Of a DNA stretch of 64,000 nt, positions 17,306-27,030 are shown one piece after another. This DNA comes from Bacteroidales bacterium (GTDB taxonomy: Bacteria; Bacteroidota; Bacteroidia; Bacteroidales; VadinHA17): contig JALONT010000015.1 in the NCBI GenBank assembly GCA_025454795.1, positions 1 through 64,000 of the forward strand. The letters run 5' to 3'. The notes beneath the pieces were generated by a model. The model worked only from the letters and a program-made list of their open reading frames with translations. It was not told the DNA's origin and made no database searches. The translations under genes were made by a program, and so were the position numbers. Within the stretch, counting starts at the first letter, position 1. Each line of letters opens with the position of its first letter.

Positions 17306-18043
17306 TCAAGAATATTTTTTGTATATATAGTTTACATATTCAGAGGCTTTCACGCAAGCCTCTTTCAACGATAATCCATCACCGAGATAACAGGTCAAAG
17401 CTGTCGAAAAAGTACAACCCGTGCCATGAGAATATTTTAAAGTCAATCTTTCTTTTTCAAAGTTAACTACCTTATTTTTACTAATAAGAGCTTCATTTAT
17501 TGTATTACTTTCATAATGGCTCCCCTTCATATAAATACAGCAATTATATTGTTTTGCAAGTTTCAAGGCTGCTTCAATGCCTTGTTCAAAATTTAATATC
17601 TCTTTTCCTGTCAATAATGATAACTCATCTTTATTAGGCGTTATAATATTGACATGAGATAATAATTTTTCCTTAAATAATTTTATCGATCCATGGTTGA
17701 TGAATGCTTTTCCGTGTGTAGGTGAAAAGACCGTATCAAGAACAATATTTTTTAGTTCAAATTTTTTAAATATCGATGAGATTACTTGAATATTCTCTTC
17801 ACTGCAAACAGCACCAATCTTACAGGCATTAATATTGAATGAATTAATATTCATTTCAATTTGTTGTGATAAAATATTGGCGGGAATAGGATATATAGAA
17901 TCTAATTTCATGAAATTTTGGACGGTGATCCCTGTTATGGCTGATAATCCCCAATAGCCCATGCTTTCAGCCACTTTTAAATCTTGCTGAATTCCGGCTC
18001 CACCGCTATTGTCAGATGCTGCAATAGTTAAATAATACTTCAT
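17306..18043 (-). CDS. thiD: Hydroxymethylpyrimidine/phosphomethylpyrimidine kinase
   Basis: It phosphorylates HMP to HMP-P and HMP-PP for thiamine synthesis in the cytoplasm. The 245 residues show the ribokinase-like HMP kinase pattern: TIAASDNSGGAGIQQDLK at the start (substrate binding), ITGITVQN, ITPNKDELSLLTG, MKGSHYE, and the C-terminal anion-hole/catalytic motif SHGTGCTFSTAL. It is the last gene of the thi operon; its start overlaps the stop of thiC by 4 bases (ATGA type), so translation is probably coupled. Confidence 0.93.
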   Translation of the reverse strand: MKYYLTIAASDNSGGAGIQQDLKVAESMGYWGLSAITGITVQNFMKLDSIYPIPANILSQQIEMNINSFNINACKIGAVCSEENIQVISSIFKKFELKNIVLDTVFSPTHGKAFINHGSIKLFKEKLLSHVNIITPNKDELSLLTGKEILNFEQGIEAALKLAKQYNCCIYMKGSHYESNTINEALISKNKVVNFEKERLTLKYSHGTGCTFSTALTCYLGDGLSLKEACVKASEYVNYIYKKYS

Positions 18044-19311
18044 AGCCCCCTATCTATCTTAATTGCGCAAAGATATCCGCACATTGTGCAATAATCTTCA
18101 GTGGCGCTTTCCGAATTTTGTCTTCTGATTCGTGCCAGTTCAGGATTAATGGCGTATTTAAACATTTCTTCCCAATCTAATTCTCTTCTGGCTCGAGACA
18201 TGGCATAATCAAGTTCTCGTGATCCTTTTATTTTTTTGACAATATCGCCGCTGTGGGCAGCTATCTTACTGGCCATCACACCTTCTTTGACATCATCAAA
18301 CGTTGGTATACAGATATGTTCTGCCGGAGTAACATAACAAAGGAAATCAGCTCCATATGCTGCTGCTATTGCACCACCGATAGCTCCGACAATATGATCG
18401 TAACCAGGAGCTATATCGGTGGTAAGAGGACCAAGTACATAAAAGGGAGCATCATTACAAATCCTTTTCATAAGCTTCACATTCATTTCGATTTGATCAA
18501 GCGGTACATGCCCTGGTCCTTCAACAATCACCTGGACACCGTGCTTATGAGCCCTTTCAACCAGTTCTCCTATTATCAAAAGCTCTGCTATCTGTCCTCT
18601 ATCGCTGGCGTCATTGCCAGCCCCCGGACGTAACCCATCGCCCAAACTGATCGTTACATCATATTTTTCACAAATATTAAGTATTCTATCAAACTGTTTA
18701 TATAATGGATTTTCGGATTTGTTTTCCATCATCCATCTTTTTATTAACGAACCGCCCCGGCTGACGATGCCTGCGACACGTTCGTCATTCTGCAAAAAAG
18801 ATAAGGAAGTTTTTGTAACGCCACAATGCAAGGTCATGAAGTCAACACCCATCTTTGCCTGATCCTCAATCTCGGAGAACAAGCTATTGGGATTCATATC
18901 AGCTATTTTTTTATTTTCCCTGATTAACTCGGTCATTACAGGGTAGATTGGGACGGTACCTATAATTACCGGTGAATGTTCGATAATTGATTTCAATATT
19001 TGTCTTAAATTTCCACCAGTTGATAAATCCATTACGGTGTCAGCACCATATTTGACAGCTACTTGTAATTTACTTAACTCTTCTTCAGGATTACAGTGTT
19101 TTGGAGAGGTGCCAATGTTGGCATTTACTTTGGTCTTAAGACCGTTGCCAATGCCTATGGCTTCAAAAGTATGATGGATATTTTTAGGGATTACTATTCG
19201 ACCATATGCAACCTCATTACAAATCCATTCCGGATCGCAATTTTCATATTGCGCAACTTCGCACATCTCTTTGGTTATAATACCCTTAAGTGCTTGCTGT
19301 AGCTGTGTCAT
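18040..19311 (-). CDS. thiC: Phosphomethylpyrimidine synthase
   Basis: This radical-SAM enzyme converts AIR to HMP-P. At 423 residues it is the short form lacking the long N-terminal domain of E. coli ThiC. Recognisable blocks are NIGTSPKHCNPEEE, YGADTVMDLSTGGN, PVYPVM-like TVPIYPV, LSLGDGLRPG, EGPGHVPLDQI, FYVLGPLTTDIAPGYDHI. The C-terminal cluster motif reads CTMCGYLC, spacing C-x2-C-x3-C, one residue shorter than the textbook CX2CX4C; I believe this is a variant of the short anaerobe type, but have not checked. It follows thiE by 4 bases. Confidence 0.93.
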   Translation of the reverse strand: MTQLQQALKGIITKEMCEVAQYENCDPEWICNEVAYGRIVIPKNIHHTFEAIGIGNGLKTKVNANIGTSPKHCNPEEELSKLQVAVKYGADTVMDLSTGGNLRQILKSIIEHSPVIIGTVPIYPVMTELIRENKKIADMNPNSLFSEIEDQAKMGVDFMTLHCGVTKTSLSFLQNDERVAGIVSRGGSLIKRWMMENKSENPLYKQFDRILNICEKYDVTISLGDGLRPGAGNDASDRGQIAELLIIGELVERAHKHGVQVIVEGPGHVPLDQIEMNVKLMKRICNDAPFYVLGPLTTDIAPGYDHIVGAIGGAIAAAYGADFLCYVTPAEHICIPTFDDVKEGVMASKIAAHSGDIVKKIKGSRELDYAMSRARRELDWEEMFKYAINPELARIRRQNSESATEDYCTMCGYLCAIKIDRGL

Positions 19312-19315
19312 GGTT

Positions 19316-19927
19316 TTATTTATTAATAAGGGATTTAATTTCTTTTATCTTTTTATCCATATCTTCTGCTTGCATAAAATATCTCACCATTGCAATATTC
19401 TGCGCTCCTGTTTTTAGTACCGCCTCAATATTCTCAGGAAATATCCCTCCAATGGCAACAACGGGAACATTGGCAAAAGACAAAACCTCTTTGAGTTGAT
19501 CCGTTCCAACCACCTGATCAGGATTGGTCTTTGCTGTAGTTGGATAAATCGGCCCGAATCCAATATAATCAGGTTTCTTTTCCAATGCCTCTTTCGCTTG
19601 TTGAATAGAATGAGTAGATAAACCTATTTGTATATCATTCCCAACAATCTTCCTTGCATCCTCATAAGTTATATCATCCTGTCCGAGGTGTAAGCAATCC
19701 GCTTTACAGAAGACTGCAATATCAGGCCTGTCGTTAATGACTAGGTTTGTTTTGGAACCTTTAATAATCGATTTTAATTCTATTCCTATTTTTATGATTT
19801 CTCTGTCGCTAAGATGTTTTTCCCTCAGTTGTAGCATAGCTATCTCATTGTTTAAACAAATCTCAGCTATTATGGAATAAGGAAGCATAGGCTTGGTGAT
19901 TATGATATATAAGCCAAAATCTTTCAT
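19316..19927 (-). CDS. thiE: Thiamine-phosphate synthase
   Basis: It joins HMP-PP and thiazole phosphate to thiamine phosphate. A 203-residue TIM barrel with family signatures MLQLREKHLSDREI (~33-46), LVINDRPDIAVFCKADCLHLGQDDI (~79-103), GLSTHSIQQAKEA, DYIGFGPIYPTTAK (~133-146), and VVAIGGIFPENI. It lies third-to-last in the operon, 4 bases after thi4 and 4 bases before thiC. No odd features. Confidence 0.93.
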   Translation of the reverse strand: MKDFGLYIIITKPMLPYSIIAEICLNNEIAMLQLREKHLSDREIIKIGIELKSIIKGSKTNLVINDRPDIAVFCKADCLHLGQDDITYEDARKIVGNDIQIGLSTHSIQQAKEALEKKPDYIGFGPIYPTTAKTNPDQVVGTDQLKEVLSFANVPVVAIGGIFPENIEAVLKTGAQNIAMVRYFMQAEDMDKKIKEIKSLINK

Positions 19928-19931
19928 TCTT

Positions 19932-20699
19932 TTAATTTAAACTATTATGTATCAAGGCTGCGGCCTTTTTCCCTGAAAGCAACATTCCGCCGAAAATAGG
20001 TCCCATTCTGAAACTCCCGCTCACGCTGTTAGCTGCCATACCTGATACAAAAAGACCAGGGTATATTTCTTTGGTATTTTCGATAGTGGTTCTTTCTCCT
20101 TCTTCAACAGATAAAGAACGTTCACCTATCACCTCACCAGTTGAAGTATTCAGTTTGACATTATTTTTTCTGACAACAATGTTAGCAATCTCACAATCAT
20201 GGCCAGTACTTTCAAGAACGGTTTTAGCCATAATAATAAGAGGATCTACATGCAAGTGTTCTCTTTGAACTGGTGCCCAATTAACCACAATACCGCTCAC
20301 TTTCTCATTTTGAAAGACAACATCTTCAACTGAGACACAATTAAATATCACTACACCTGCCTTTGTCGCGTGATATATGAGAGAAGAAGTGGCTTGTACC
20401 GAATCAACCACGTAATGACTTTTCTCATAAGGCACATACGAAATATTAAATACTTCTAAAGTTGGCAAAGCTTCTTTCTGTACTATAATCTGGTTGAACA
20501 TCATAGCGCCACCCCACATACCTCCACCGGGTGCAAGCCGGCGTTCAAATAATGATACTTTTCTTCCAGCTTTAGCAAGATAATAGGCAGCAACTAATCC
20601 TGAAGGACCTCCACCAACAATAGCACAATCAACCGAAAGGTTGTCTTTTAATTTTTGAAAATAGGAATCGATGATCCCGAGTGACACTATCTTTTCCAT
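19932..20699 (-). CDS. thi4: Thi4-type sulfide-dependent thiazole synthase
   Basis: It makes the thiazole (ADT) from NAD and glycine in place of ThiG/ThiH/ThiS. FAD/NAD-fold: DCAIVGGGPSGLVAAYYLAKAG, then RRLAPGGGMWGGAMMFNQI, STGHD, and GMAANSVSGSFRMGPIFGGM. At the position where yeast Thi4 has its suicide Cys205 (CMDP) this protein has His (LHVDP), as in archaeal Thi4, which takes sulfur from free sulfide and turns over repeatedly. The ATG at 20699 is preferred to 20747 because the family start is close to EKIVSLGIIDSYF. First gene after the TPP riboswitch. Confidence 0.9.
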   Translation of the reverse strand: MEKIVSLGIIDSYFQKLKDNLSVDCAIVGGGPSGLVAAYYLAKAGRKVSLFERRLAPGGGMWGGAMMFNQIIVQKEALPTLEVFNISYVPYEKSHYVVDSVQATSSLIYHATKAGVVIFNCVSVEDVVFQNEKVSGIVVNWAPVQREHLHVDPLIIMAKTVLESTGHDCEIANIVVRKNNVKLNTSTGEVIGERSLSVEEGERTTIENTKEIYPGLFVSGMAANSVSGSFRMGPIFGGMLLSGKKAAALIHNSLN

Positions 20700-20764
20700 T
20701 TTTATCTGGATATATTTGGTTAAACCTATGATAGTATATAGAGGCAATATACCATCTGAAACAG

Positions 20765-20853
20765 TTTATCCTCATTTCCCTTCGCCGGCATTACCCGGAG
20801 CAGGTTCAATGGGTTTGATCTCAGCCTTTAATATTAAGGCACCCCTATTTAAG
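20765..20853 (-). promoter_or_regulatory. TPP riboswitch (THI element)
   Basis: The minus strand shows the THI-box sequence: GGGGTGCC, a variable P3 arm with AATATTAAAGG, GGCTGAGAT, CATTGAACCTG, CCGGGTAATGCCGGCG and AAGGGA. The order and spacing are those of the thiamine pyrophosphate aptamer. It ends about 65 bases before the thi4 start, consistent with control of translation initiation or a short expression platform; no strong terminator was seen between. Confidence 0.95.
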
Positions 20854-20859
20854 ATGTTA

Positions 20860-20867
20860 CAAAATTA
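20860..20867 (-). promoter_or_regulatory. Candidate thi operon -7 promoter element
   Basis: Minus strand TAATTTTG matches the Bacteroidota TAnnTTTG box and lies just upstream of the riboswitch, so the transcript would start at or near the aptamer 5' end. A -33 TTTG is not obvious. Confidence 0.5.
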
Positions 20868-21045
20868 ATAAAAAAAATCCACTTTGATAATTTTAATCTA
20901 ATCTTAAAATATCAGTCACTCATTTCTTATGCGATAATAATGATAAGTTTGTTTGAAACTAACTTGTTTAATCCAACAATTTAACAGATTTGTATCAGAT
21001 AAGATTAATCATTTTACAATTTATCTTCTCATATTTACTCTGATT

Positions 21046-22065
21046 CTATCTCATAAGGAACGAGAATTTGTCAACATTTTTCAAAGCAATCCCTGTTCCT
21101 CTTACAACTGCCAGCAAAGGATCCTCAGCTACATGGAAAGGCATATTTATTTTTTCAGTAAATCTCTGATCAAGTCCTCTGAGCAGGGCACTACCACCTA
21201 CCAGGTAGATTCCTCGCTGAACAATATCTGCATAAAGTTCAGGTGGTGTATTTTCAATAACTGAAAAGATCGCTGTTTCAATTTTTGAAATAGATTTATC
21301 CAGGCATTTGGCAATTTCCTGATAAGAGACTGGAATTTCAATGGCCGTTGCGGTTATAATATTAGATCCCATGACATTAAAATCCGGAGGTGGATTTGCC
21401 AATTCACAAAGTGCTGAACCAACCCCAATTTTAATCTTTTCAGCAGTACCTTCACCAATTTTAATATTGTGTTGGTGTCTCATATAAGCCTGGATATCAG
21501 ATGTAAAATCATCACCTGCGACTCTTAGAGACTGGTTGCAGACAATTCCTCCGAGAGCAATAACTGCAATTTCAGTGGTTCCTCCTCCAATGTCAACAAC
21601 CATGGTTCCATCCGGGGCATTCACATCAATACCTATTCCTATGGCGGCTGCCATAGATTCGTATATCATGTAAACATTTCTGCCACCAGCGTGTTCTGCT
21701 AAATTCCTGACAGCTCTTCTTTCAACTTCAGTACATCCTGACGGAATAGTGATTACTATTTTTAGCGAGAGAGTAAAAAGGAGGTTCCCTTTGTTGATAA
21801 TTTTTACCATCCGCTGTATCATTTGTTGGACAGCATCAAAGTTAGCAATTACACCATCTCTGAGAGGTTTGATTGTTGTAATGTTTTCATGTGTTTTACC
21901 AAGCATCTGGCGGGCTTTTTCACCTATTGCAATCATCTTGCCCGTCATTGTATTGATAGAAACAATAGTTGGCTCATTTACTACTACTCTGTCTTTATAA
22001 ATAATCCGTGTATTTGTTGTGCCAAGGTCAATCGCCAATTCCTGTTGAAAACAAAACAATCCCAT
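21046..22065 (-). CDS. mreB: Rod shape-determining protein MreB
   Basis: A 339-residue bacterial actin that directs sidewall peptidoglycan synthesis under the inner membrane. Motifs of the actin/HSP70 ATPase are visible: phosphate 1 LAIDLGTTNTRIIY, connect 1 AAAIGIGIDV, phosphate 2 GTMVVDIGGGTTEIAVIALGGIV, the EKIKIGVGSA block, and adenosine motif GIYLVGGSALLRGLDQ. It is full length. No mreC/mreD/pbp2 genes follow, so this is probably a separate paralog rather than the mre operon copy. Neighbours are unrelated (thi operon downstream). Confidence 0.9.
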   Translation of the reverse strand: MGLFCFQQELAIDLGTTNTRIIYKDRVVVNEPTIVSINTMTGKMIAIGEKARQMLGKTHENITTIKPLRDGVIANFDAVQQMIQRMVKIINKGNLLFTLSLKIVITIPSGCTEVERRAVRNLAEHAGGRNVYMIYESMAAAIGIGIDVNAPDGTMVVDIGGGTTEIAVIALGGIVCNQSLRVAGDDFTSDIQAYMRHQHNIKIGEGTAEKIKIGVGSALCELANPPPDFNVMGSNIITATAIEIPVSYQEIAKCLDKSISKIETAIFSVIENTPPELYADIVQRGIYLVGGSALLRGLDQRFTEKINMPFHVAEDPLLAVVRGTGIALKNVDKFSFLMR

Positions 22066-22624
22066 ATTTCATATGCTCATTAATAATAATTATTCTAAGA
22101 TTAAACTACTCTTAAATAAATTTTTTAGCAGAAAAGTCTTTGGAAAAATACTTTTCCTTCTCGTTGTTCTATCCCATCAGAATATGCTTCTTAATGTGTA
22201 AGTTTCAGTAATAAACTAAAAATCAGCATACTGATACTGGATCAACGGCAAATAAACTCAGGAAAATTACTATTGCTTTCTGGTTGTCTGCATTTGCCAT
22301 TGAAGGAACACCTCCAAAATGATTCGTAAGTATGAAGTTTAATAATTGATAAATATGCTCATCGTCTGATCTGATAAAACATTCTGAAATGATTGGAGGT
22401 TGTGAGTTATTACGATGGACAATGTCCATGTATAAAGACCAGTGTTAACCCTGCTTCATTCATTAAGAAGGCTCTAAAATGATAGTCTGGCCTTTCTCAG
22501 TTCCTTAATGAAATCCTGGCCTATTGTCTTCTGAATAAGCTTTGGTGAAATCCGGATTGAATCTTTAAGTCAATCACAAATAAAAAAGTGCTGTGTTATG
22601 TGAAAATTTTAATTACTTAGCAGC
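22066..22624. other. Intergenic region without recognisable gene
   Basis: About 560 AT-rich bases between mreB and the small membrane protein gene. One 68-codon frame at 22223-22429 (minus) has no family features or upstream signal and is taken as chance. No RNA gene or clear promoter was seen. Confidence 0.5.
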
Positions 22625-22924
22625 TTATATTTTTTCTGCTGTAGTGCTTTTGACCGTTAGTACTAAATCCACCATTATAATCAATAATGCAAACGAACCA
22701 AGAATGGCCGGGATAATATATATTTTTTCATATACCAATCCGCCAAACCAGTATCCAAAAACAGGTGAGCCCAGCCAGGCACCAATCCATCCAAAGATTA
22801 CTTTTGAAACAAATGAAACAATACCTGGCCTTATATAGAATTTAAGCGCATAATGCAGTACTGTTGAAACTACAGTACTTATTACCAGTAAAATTAAAAA
22901 ACTACCAAAATTCATTCCAATCAT
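22625..22924 (-). CDS. Small membrane protein, GlsB/YeaQ/YmgE-like
   Basis: A 99-residue protein with three hydrophobic segments (~7-25, 42-62, 68-90). The middle carries a glycine-rich stretch, VIFGWIGAWLGSPVFGYWFGGL, similar to the GxxGAxLG pattern of transglycosylase-associated (GlsB/YeaQ/YmgE) stress proteins. A strong ribosome-binding site, AAGGAGGGG, precedes the ATG by about 6 bases, unusual for this genome and supporting a real gene and this start. Monocistronic; function unknown beyond membrane location. Confidence 0.65.
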   Translation of the reverse strand: MIGMNFGSFLILLVISTVVSTVLHYALKFYIRPGIVSFVSKVIFGWIGAWLGSPVFGYWFGGLVYEKIYIIPAILGSFALLIIMVDLVLTVKSTTAEKI

Positions 22925-23013
22925 AGTGATCCCCTCCTTTTAAGTTTAATGTTAAATTATAACACAGCACTATTATCAAAAACTTATTTCTCGTCATCTC
23001 GAATTACTTAGGA

Positions 23014-23084
23014 CAACTTATTGATTAGTAAAATTAGTCAAATAAAATGCTGAATGCAAGTCATAAATGCAACTTATTGATTAG
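23014..23084. repeat. Short direct repeat pair
   Basis: The 15-mer caacttattgattag occurs at 23014-23028 and again at about 23070-23084, in the gap between the small membrane protein and the NMO-like gene. It could be a pair of regulator sites or simple drift. Confidence 0.5.
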
Positions 23085-23144
23085 CAAGTTAATTTAAGTT
23101 GATTAGGAACGAGATAGTCTATCTATGAGAAAAGATCTATCAGG

Positions 23145-24224
23145 TCAGCTATCAGGCTCTTTACTTTCTTTATACTCCTTTAGCAAAGATCGAAAGATCT
23201 CCTTTACTGATGATACTTTAGTTGCTCTGAAAGCATTACTTCCTGCAAAAGCAAAGCCATTTTCAAAATTCCCCTTAAGTGCATTAATAAGTGCAATGAT
23301 AATGCAATAAGGGCTCTTAGTAATGTCACAAGTCTTGATACATTTAAATGGACATTTTTTCGGCTGTTTTTTACCAGCTTTCACCTTTGTGAGGAAATTG
23401 CTTAAGATAGCTCGCCCAGGCATGCCAACAGGACTCTTGATTATTACAATATCTTTCTCATCAGCATCAATGTATGACTGTTTGAATGCAGGTGAAGCAT
23501 CACATTCATCTGTGGTTACGAATCTTGTTCCCATTTGAACACCGGATGCTCCCAGTTTCATTATGTTATTAATATCCTCACCTGTATAGATCCCCCCTGC
23601 TGCAATAAGCGGTATGGGTTTACCGTATTTTTCTTCAAAAGGCTTAAGTTCATTAACGATTTCCGGAACAAGCTTTTCAAGTGCATAATCATTATCCCCG
23701 ATTTGTTCCTCCTTAAAGCCCAGATGGCCTCCTGCCTTTGGTCCTTCAACAATAATAGCATCGGGTAGATAATCATAGTTAGCTTTCCACTTTTCACATA
23801 TTATCTTAGTCGCTCTGGCCGATGAAACGATAGGTACGAGCTTTGTAATACTGTCTTTCTTTAAAAAGGATGGCAAATCAAGTGGAAGTCCTGCACCTGC
23901 TATAATGATATCTACCTTTTCAGAGATGGAAGTCTTTATCATATCCGCAAAATTTGTCATGGCAACCAGAACGTTAACTCCAATGACACCAAGCGTTTTC
24001 TCCCTTACTTTGCGTATCTCTTCCTTAAGTCCGAGAATACTGGCCTCAAGGAAGTTTTCAGAAAATTCCTTGTATAAAAGTCCAAGCCCAGCACTTGAAA
24101 TTACCCCAATCCCGCCTTCATTTGCAACTGCGGCTGCCAGTCCGGAAAGCGAAATACCAACTCCCATTCCACCCTGAATGATCGGAACAGCAATTGAAAG
24201 ACTCCCAATTTTTAATGCCTTCAT
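23145..24224 (-). CDS. Nitronate monooxygenase-like flavoprotein
   Basis: A 359-residue FMN-binding TIM barrel of the NMO/2-nitropropane dioxygenase family (also related to FabK). Visible: VPIIQGGMGVGISLSGLAAAVANEGGIGVIS at the start, IIAGAGLPLDLP, DAIIVEGPKAGGHLG (FMN-site His), IPLIAAGGIYTGEDI, KLGASGVQMGTRFVTTDE. The C-terminal part contains a Cys-rich insert (KKCPFKCIKTCDITKSPYC) seen in anaerobe members. In anaerobes the true substrate is uncertain; FabK-like enoyl-ACP reduction is an alternative, but the Cys-rich tail argues against it. Monocistronic; it ends about 195 bases beyond trpA. Confidence 0.8.
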   Translation of the reverse strand: MKALKIGSLSIAVPIIQGGMGVGISLSGLAAAVANEGGIGVISSAGLGLLYKEFSENFLEASILGLKEEIRKVREKTLGVIGVNVLVAMTNFADMIKTSISEKVDIIIAGAGLPLDLPSFLKKDSITKLVPIVSSARATKIICEKWKANYDYLPDAIIVEGPKAGGHLGFKEEQIGDNDYALEKLVPEIVNELKPFEEKYGKPIPLIAAGGIYTGEDINNIMKLGASGVQMGTRFVTTDECDASPAFKQSYIDADEKDIVIIKSPVGMPGRAILSNFLTKVKAGKKQPKKCPFKCIKTCDITKSPYCIIIALINALKGNFENGFAFAGSNAFRATKVSSVKEIFRSLLKEYKESKEPDS

Positions 24225-24418
24225 TTCTTCTCTTTTAACATGATGAAAACTCTTTTATTTCACACTTGCGGGCATTTTCTCCAGGCAAGTTTACTTCTTT
24301 ATTAATAATCCTGATGTACTTCTTAATTCTTGCGGCTTCTTCAAAGCACTTACTGTAATATCCGGATTTAAAAATGAGTCTAACGATATATGAACTATAT
24401 TAAAGTCTGGTGTAATAT

Positions 24419-25192
24419 CTATCCCCTGATTTTTCTGATGAACTCATGAACATTCTCCGTTAGTGTACCATTTCCATCAAGTGCCCTGATAAATGAACTT
24501 CCAATTATTGCCCCGTTGGCAAAATTACAAGCCTGAACAAAAGTTTCATTATTTGAAATGCCAAATCCTATCAACCTTGGCGTTTTCAGGGAAAGATCAT
24601 TAACCTTTTCAAAATAGGTTATTTGTGATTCGTTAAAATTGTTTATTGCTCCGGTCGTGGCAGCGGTGGAAACCATATATAAAAATCCCTTCGAAATAGA
24701 ATCCAGGTAAGTAATCCGGTCATCAGGCGTTTGAGGCGAAATCAGGAAAATGTTATAGATATTATACTTTTCAAAAAATAGTTCATATGATAACCGGTAC
24801 TCCTCAACCGGGAGATCAGGAATAATGATTCCATCAATACCAGTTTTCTGGCATTTGTGCAGAAATTTTTCTACTCCAAATCTAAAAACCGGGTTTATAT
24901 ATCCCATAAGAATTAATGGAAGATCTGTTGTCTCGCGTACCCAGGCTAATTGTTTAAACAGTAGTTTTATGGTCATGCCATTAGAAAGAGCCTTTTCGTT
25001 GCTTCGTTGTATAACAGGTCCATCAGCAACCGGATCAGAAAAGGGCATCCCGATCTCAATCATATCCACACCTGCTTTATCCAACTCCTGAATCGTAGTA
25101 AGTGTGTCATTGAATGCCGGAAATCCAGCAGTAAAATAAATGGAAAGTATATTTTGTTTTTTAGATTGGAAAAGTTTATCTATGCGATTCAT
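24419..25192 (-). CDS. trpA: Tryptophan synthase alpha chain
   Basis: It cleaves indole-3-glycerol phosphate to indole and GAP. The 257-residue TIM barrel contains MIEIGMPFSDPVADGPVIQRSNEKAL (catalytic Glu near 47), GIDGIIIPDLPVEE (catalytic Asp), and LIGFGISN with a phosphate-binding GSSFIRAL near the end. Last gene of the trp operon, 12 bases after trpB. It has no visible defect. Confidence 0.95.
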   Translation of the reverse strand: MNRIDKLFQSKKQNILSIYFTAGFPAFNDTLTTIQELDKAGVDMIEIGMPFSDPVADGPVIQRSNEKALSNGMTIKLLFKQLAWVRETTDLPLILMGYINPVFRFGVEKFLHKCQKTGIDGIIIPDLPVEEYRLSYELFFEKYNIYNIFLISPQTPDDRITYLDSISKGFLYMVSTAATTGAINNFNESQITYFEKVNDLSLKTPRLIGFGISNNETFVQACNFANGAIIGSSFIRALDGNGTLTENVHEFIRKIRG

Positions 25193-25204
25193 TGAATTTA
25201 ATTT

Positions 25205-26389
25205 TTATGTGTTGGCTTCATGATAGGCCTGCATATCCTTATCTCCCCTGCCGGAGATGTTTACAACAACAATGTCGTTCTTTTTAAGATTTAGCTTGCC
25301 AATTGCTGCTAGCGCATGTGCTGATTCGAGGGCAGGAATTATTCCTTCGAGCCTGGTAATTTCATATGCAGCACTAAGAGCTTCTTCATCAGTGACATTC
25401 AAATAATCTGCTCTGCCCGTCCGTGCCAGCCATGCATGAATTGGACCTACTCCAGGATAATCGAGACCGGCAGAGATCGAATAAGGTTCTGTAATTTGTC
25501 CGTCTTCATTTTGCATAACCAGAGTTTTGCTGCCGTGTATGATTCCAATTTCACCCATGGCAATTGTAGCTGCTGTAAAGCCAGTATTTATTCCTTCACC
25601 AGCAGCCTCCACGCCTATCAGTCTGACGTTTTTTCTGTTAATATAATGATAAAAAATGCCGGCTGCATTACTTCCTCCTCCAACACATGCAAGAATATAT
25701 CCCGGGTCCTCTGTCCCTTCTGCTTCCCTGAGCTGAGTAAGCAATTCTTCGCTAATAACCGACTGAAACCGTGCTACAAGATCAGGATATGGATGTGGAC
25801 CGACAACGGAACCAATGATATAGAAAGTGTTTACAGGATTACATATCCAATCGCGTAAAGCTTCATTGGCAGCATCCTTGAGGGTTTTGTTACCGCTCCT
25901 TACAGGAACTACTTTAGCCCCAAGCATCTCCATCTTCTTTACGTTAGGTTCTTGTCTCACCATATCTATCTCACCCATGTAAACTACACAATCAAGACCC
26001 ATAAGAGCGCAAACAGTAGCCGTAGCCACTCCATGTTGTCCTGCACCTGTTTCAGCGATGATCCTGGTTTTCCCCATATTTCTTGCAAGTAAAATCTGAC
26101 CGATTGTATTGTTTATTTTATGGGAACCTGTATGGTTCAAATCCTCTCGTTTCAAATAGATCTTTGTACCATATTTATCACTCAGCCGGTTTGCAAGAAA
26201 TAAAGGGGATGGTCTCCCTGCATAGTTCTTTAGTAACCCTGAATATTCCTTTTGGAACTCATCAGATTCAATTATTTGGTGATAAACTGCCCTTAATGAT
26301 TCTACATTCAGCCTGAGCATTTCAGGTACGAATGCACCCCCAAATTCACCATAATAACCATTTTTATCAGCGGTAAATGTCTCGTTCAT
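25205..26389 (-). CDS. trpB: Tryptophan synthase beta chain
   Basis: A PLP enzyme that condenses indole with serine. 394 residues with [14 protein letters not shown] at the N-terminus, the PLP lysine in [17 protein letters not shown], the [10 protein letters not shown] phosphate loop, and [16 protein letters not shown]. It is the TrpB1 type that pairs with TrpA. Its start overlaps the stop of trpF by 4 bases, so translation is probably coupled. Confidence 0.96.
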   Translation of the reverse strand: MNETFTADKNGYYGEFGGAFVPEMLRLNVESLRAVYHQIIESDEFQKEYSGLLKNYAGRPSPLFLANRLSDKYGTKIYLKREDLNHTGSHKINNTIGQILLARNMGKTRIIAETGAGQHGVATATVCALMGLDCVVYMGEIDMVRQEPNVKKMEMLGAKVVPVRSGNKTLKDAANEALRDWICNPVNTFYIIGSVVGPHPYPDLVARFQSVISEELLTQLREAEGTEDPGYILACVGGGSNAAGIFYHYINRKNVRLIGVEAAGEGINTGFTAATIAMGEIGIIHGSKTLVMQNEDGQITEPYSISAGLDYPGVGPIHAWLARTGRADYLNVTDEEALSAAYEITRLEGIIPALESAHALAAIGKLNLKKNDIVVVNISGRGDKDMQAYHEANT

Positions 26390-27030
26390 AATGATCTGTT
26401 TTTATTACGAATGTCGTAAACAAATTTTTTCAGTTTTTTAACGTCTTTTAAACCCGCTATAACCTCAAACTTGCTGTTAAGGTCAATTCCATAAAATGCT
26501 GGATTGGTAATCTCCAGAATATTGTAAACGTCCTTGGGGCCAATACCTCCGCTAAGAAAAAACGGATGGCCCAATTCGTATTTATCAAGAATTTTCCAGT
26601 CGAATTTATATCCTGATCCGCCATATTTTGAGGTGGAAGCATCAAATAGAAAATATTTTGTATAAGGGATGTATTTAGCACATAATTTGAATCCAATATT
26701 GTCTTTAATGTTGAAAGATTTAATAACAAGAATACCTGCTTCACTTAGCTGATGACATGTTTCAGGGCTCTCATCTCCGTGCAACTGTACCAAATCGAGG
26801 GAGTATTTATGGATAGTTTCATTTATCTCATCAAAGCCGGTATTCACGAATACCCCTACTTTTTTAATTTCATGGTAAAAATTGGTAAAAATTTCAGGAT
26901 TTATTATTTTGGCAGCATAACGCGGAGAGTCTGGATAAAAGATGAATCCCATAAGGTCAGGTTTAAGATTTGCAACCTCAAGCATATTTTCCGATTCACG
27001 CATGCCACATATTTTTATCATTAAACTCAT
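26386..27030 (-). CDS. trpF: Phosphoribosylanthranilate isomerase
   Basis: 214 residues, TIM barrel. [10 protein letters not shown] holds the catalytic Cys; [24 protein letters not shown] and [13 protein letters not shown] are the other family blocks. A catalytic Asp is in YFLFDAST. It is a separate gene, not fused to trpC as in enterics. It overlaps trpC and trpB by 4 bases on each side. Confidence 0.94.
   Translation of the reverse strand: MSLMIKICGMRESENMLEVANLKPDLMGFIFYPDSPRYAAKIINPEIFTNFYHEIKKVGVFVNTGFDEINETIHKYSLDLVQLHGDESPETCHQLSEAGILVIKSFNIKDNIGFKLCAKYIPYTKYFLFDASTSKYGGSGYKFDWKILDKYELGHPFFLSGGIGPKDVYNILEITNPAFYGIDLNSKFEVIAGLKDVKKLKKFVYDIRNKNRSL

Noticed and set aside
22223-22429. 68-codon frame in the gap upstream of mreB
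   Set aside because: No ribosome-binding site, no family pattern and poor composition; probably chance.
26120-26145. tRNA T-arm-like ggttcaaatcc
   Set aside because: It lies within trpB coding sequence and no acceptor or anticodon stem can be formed around it.
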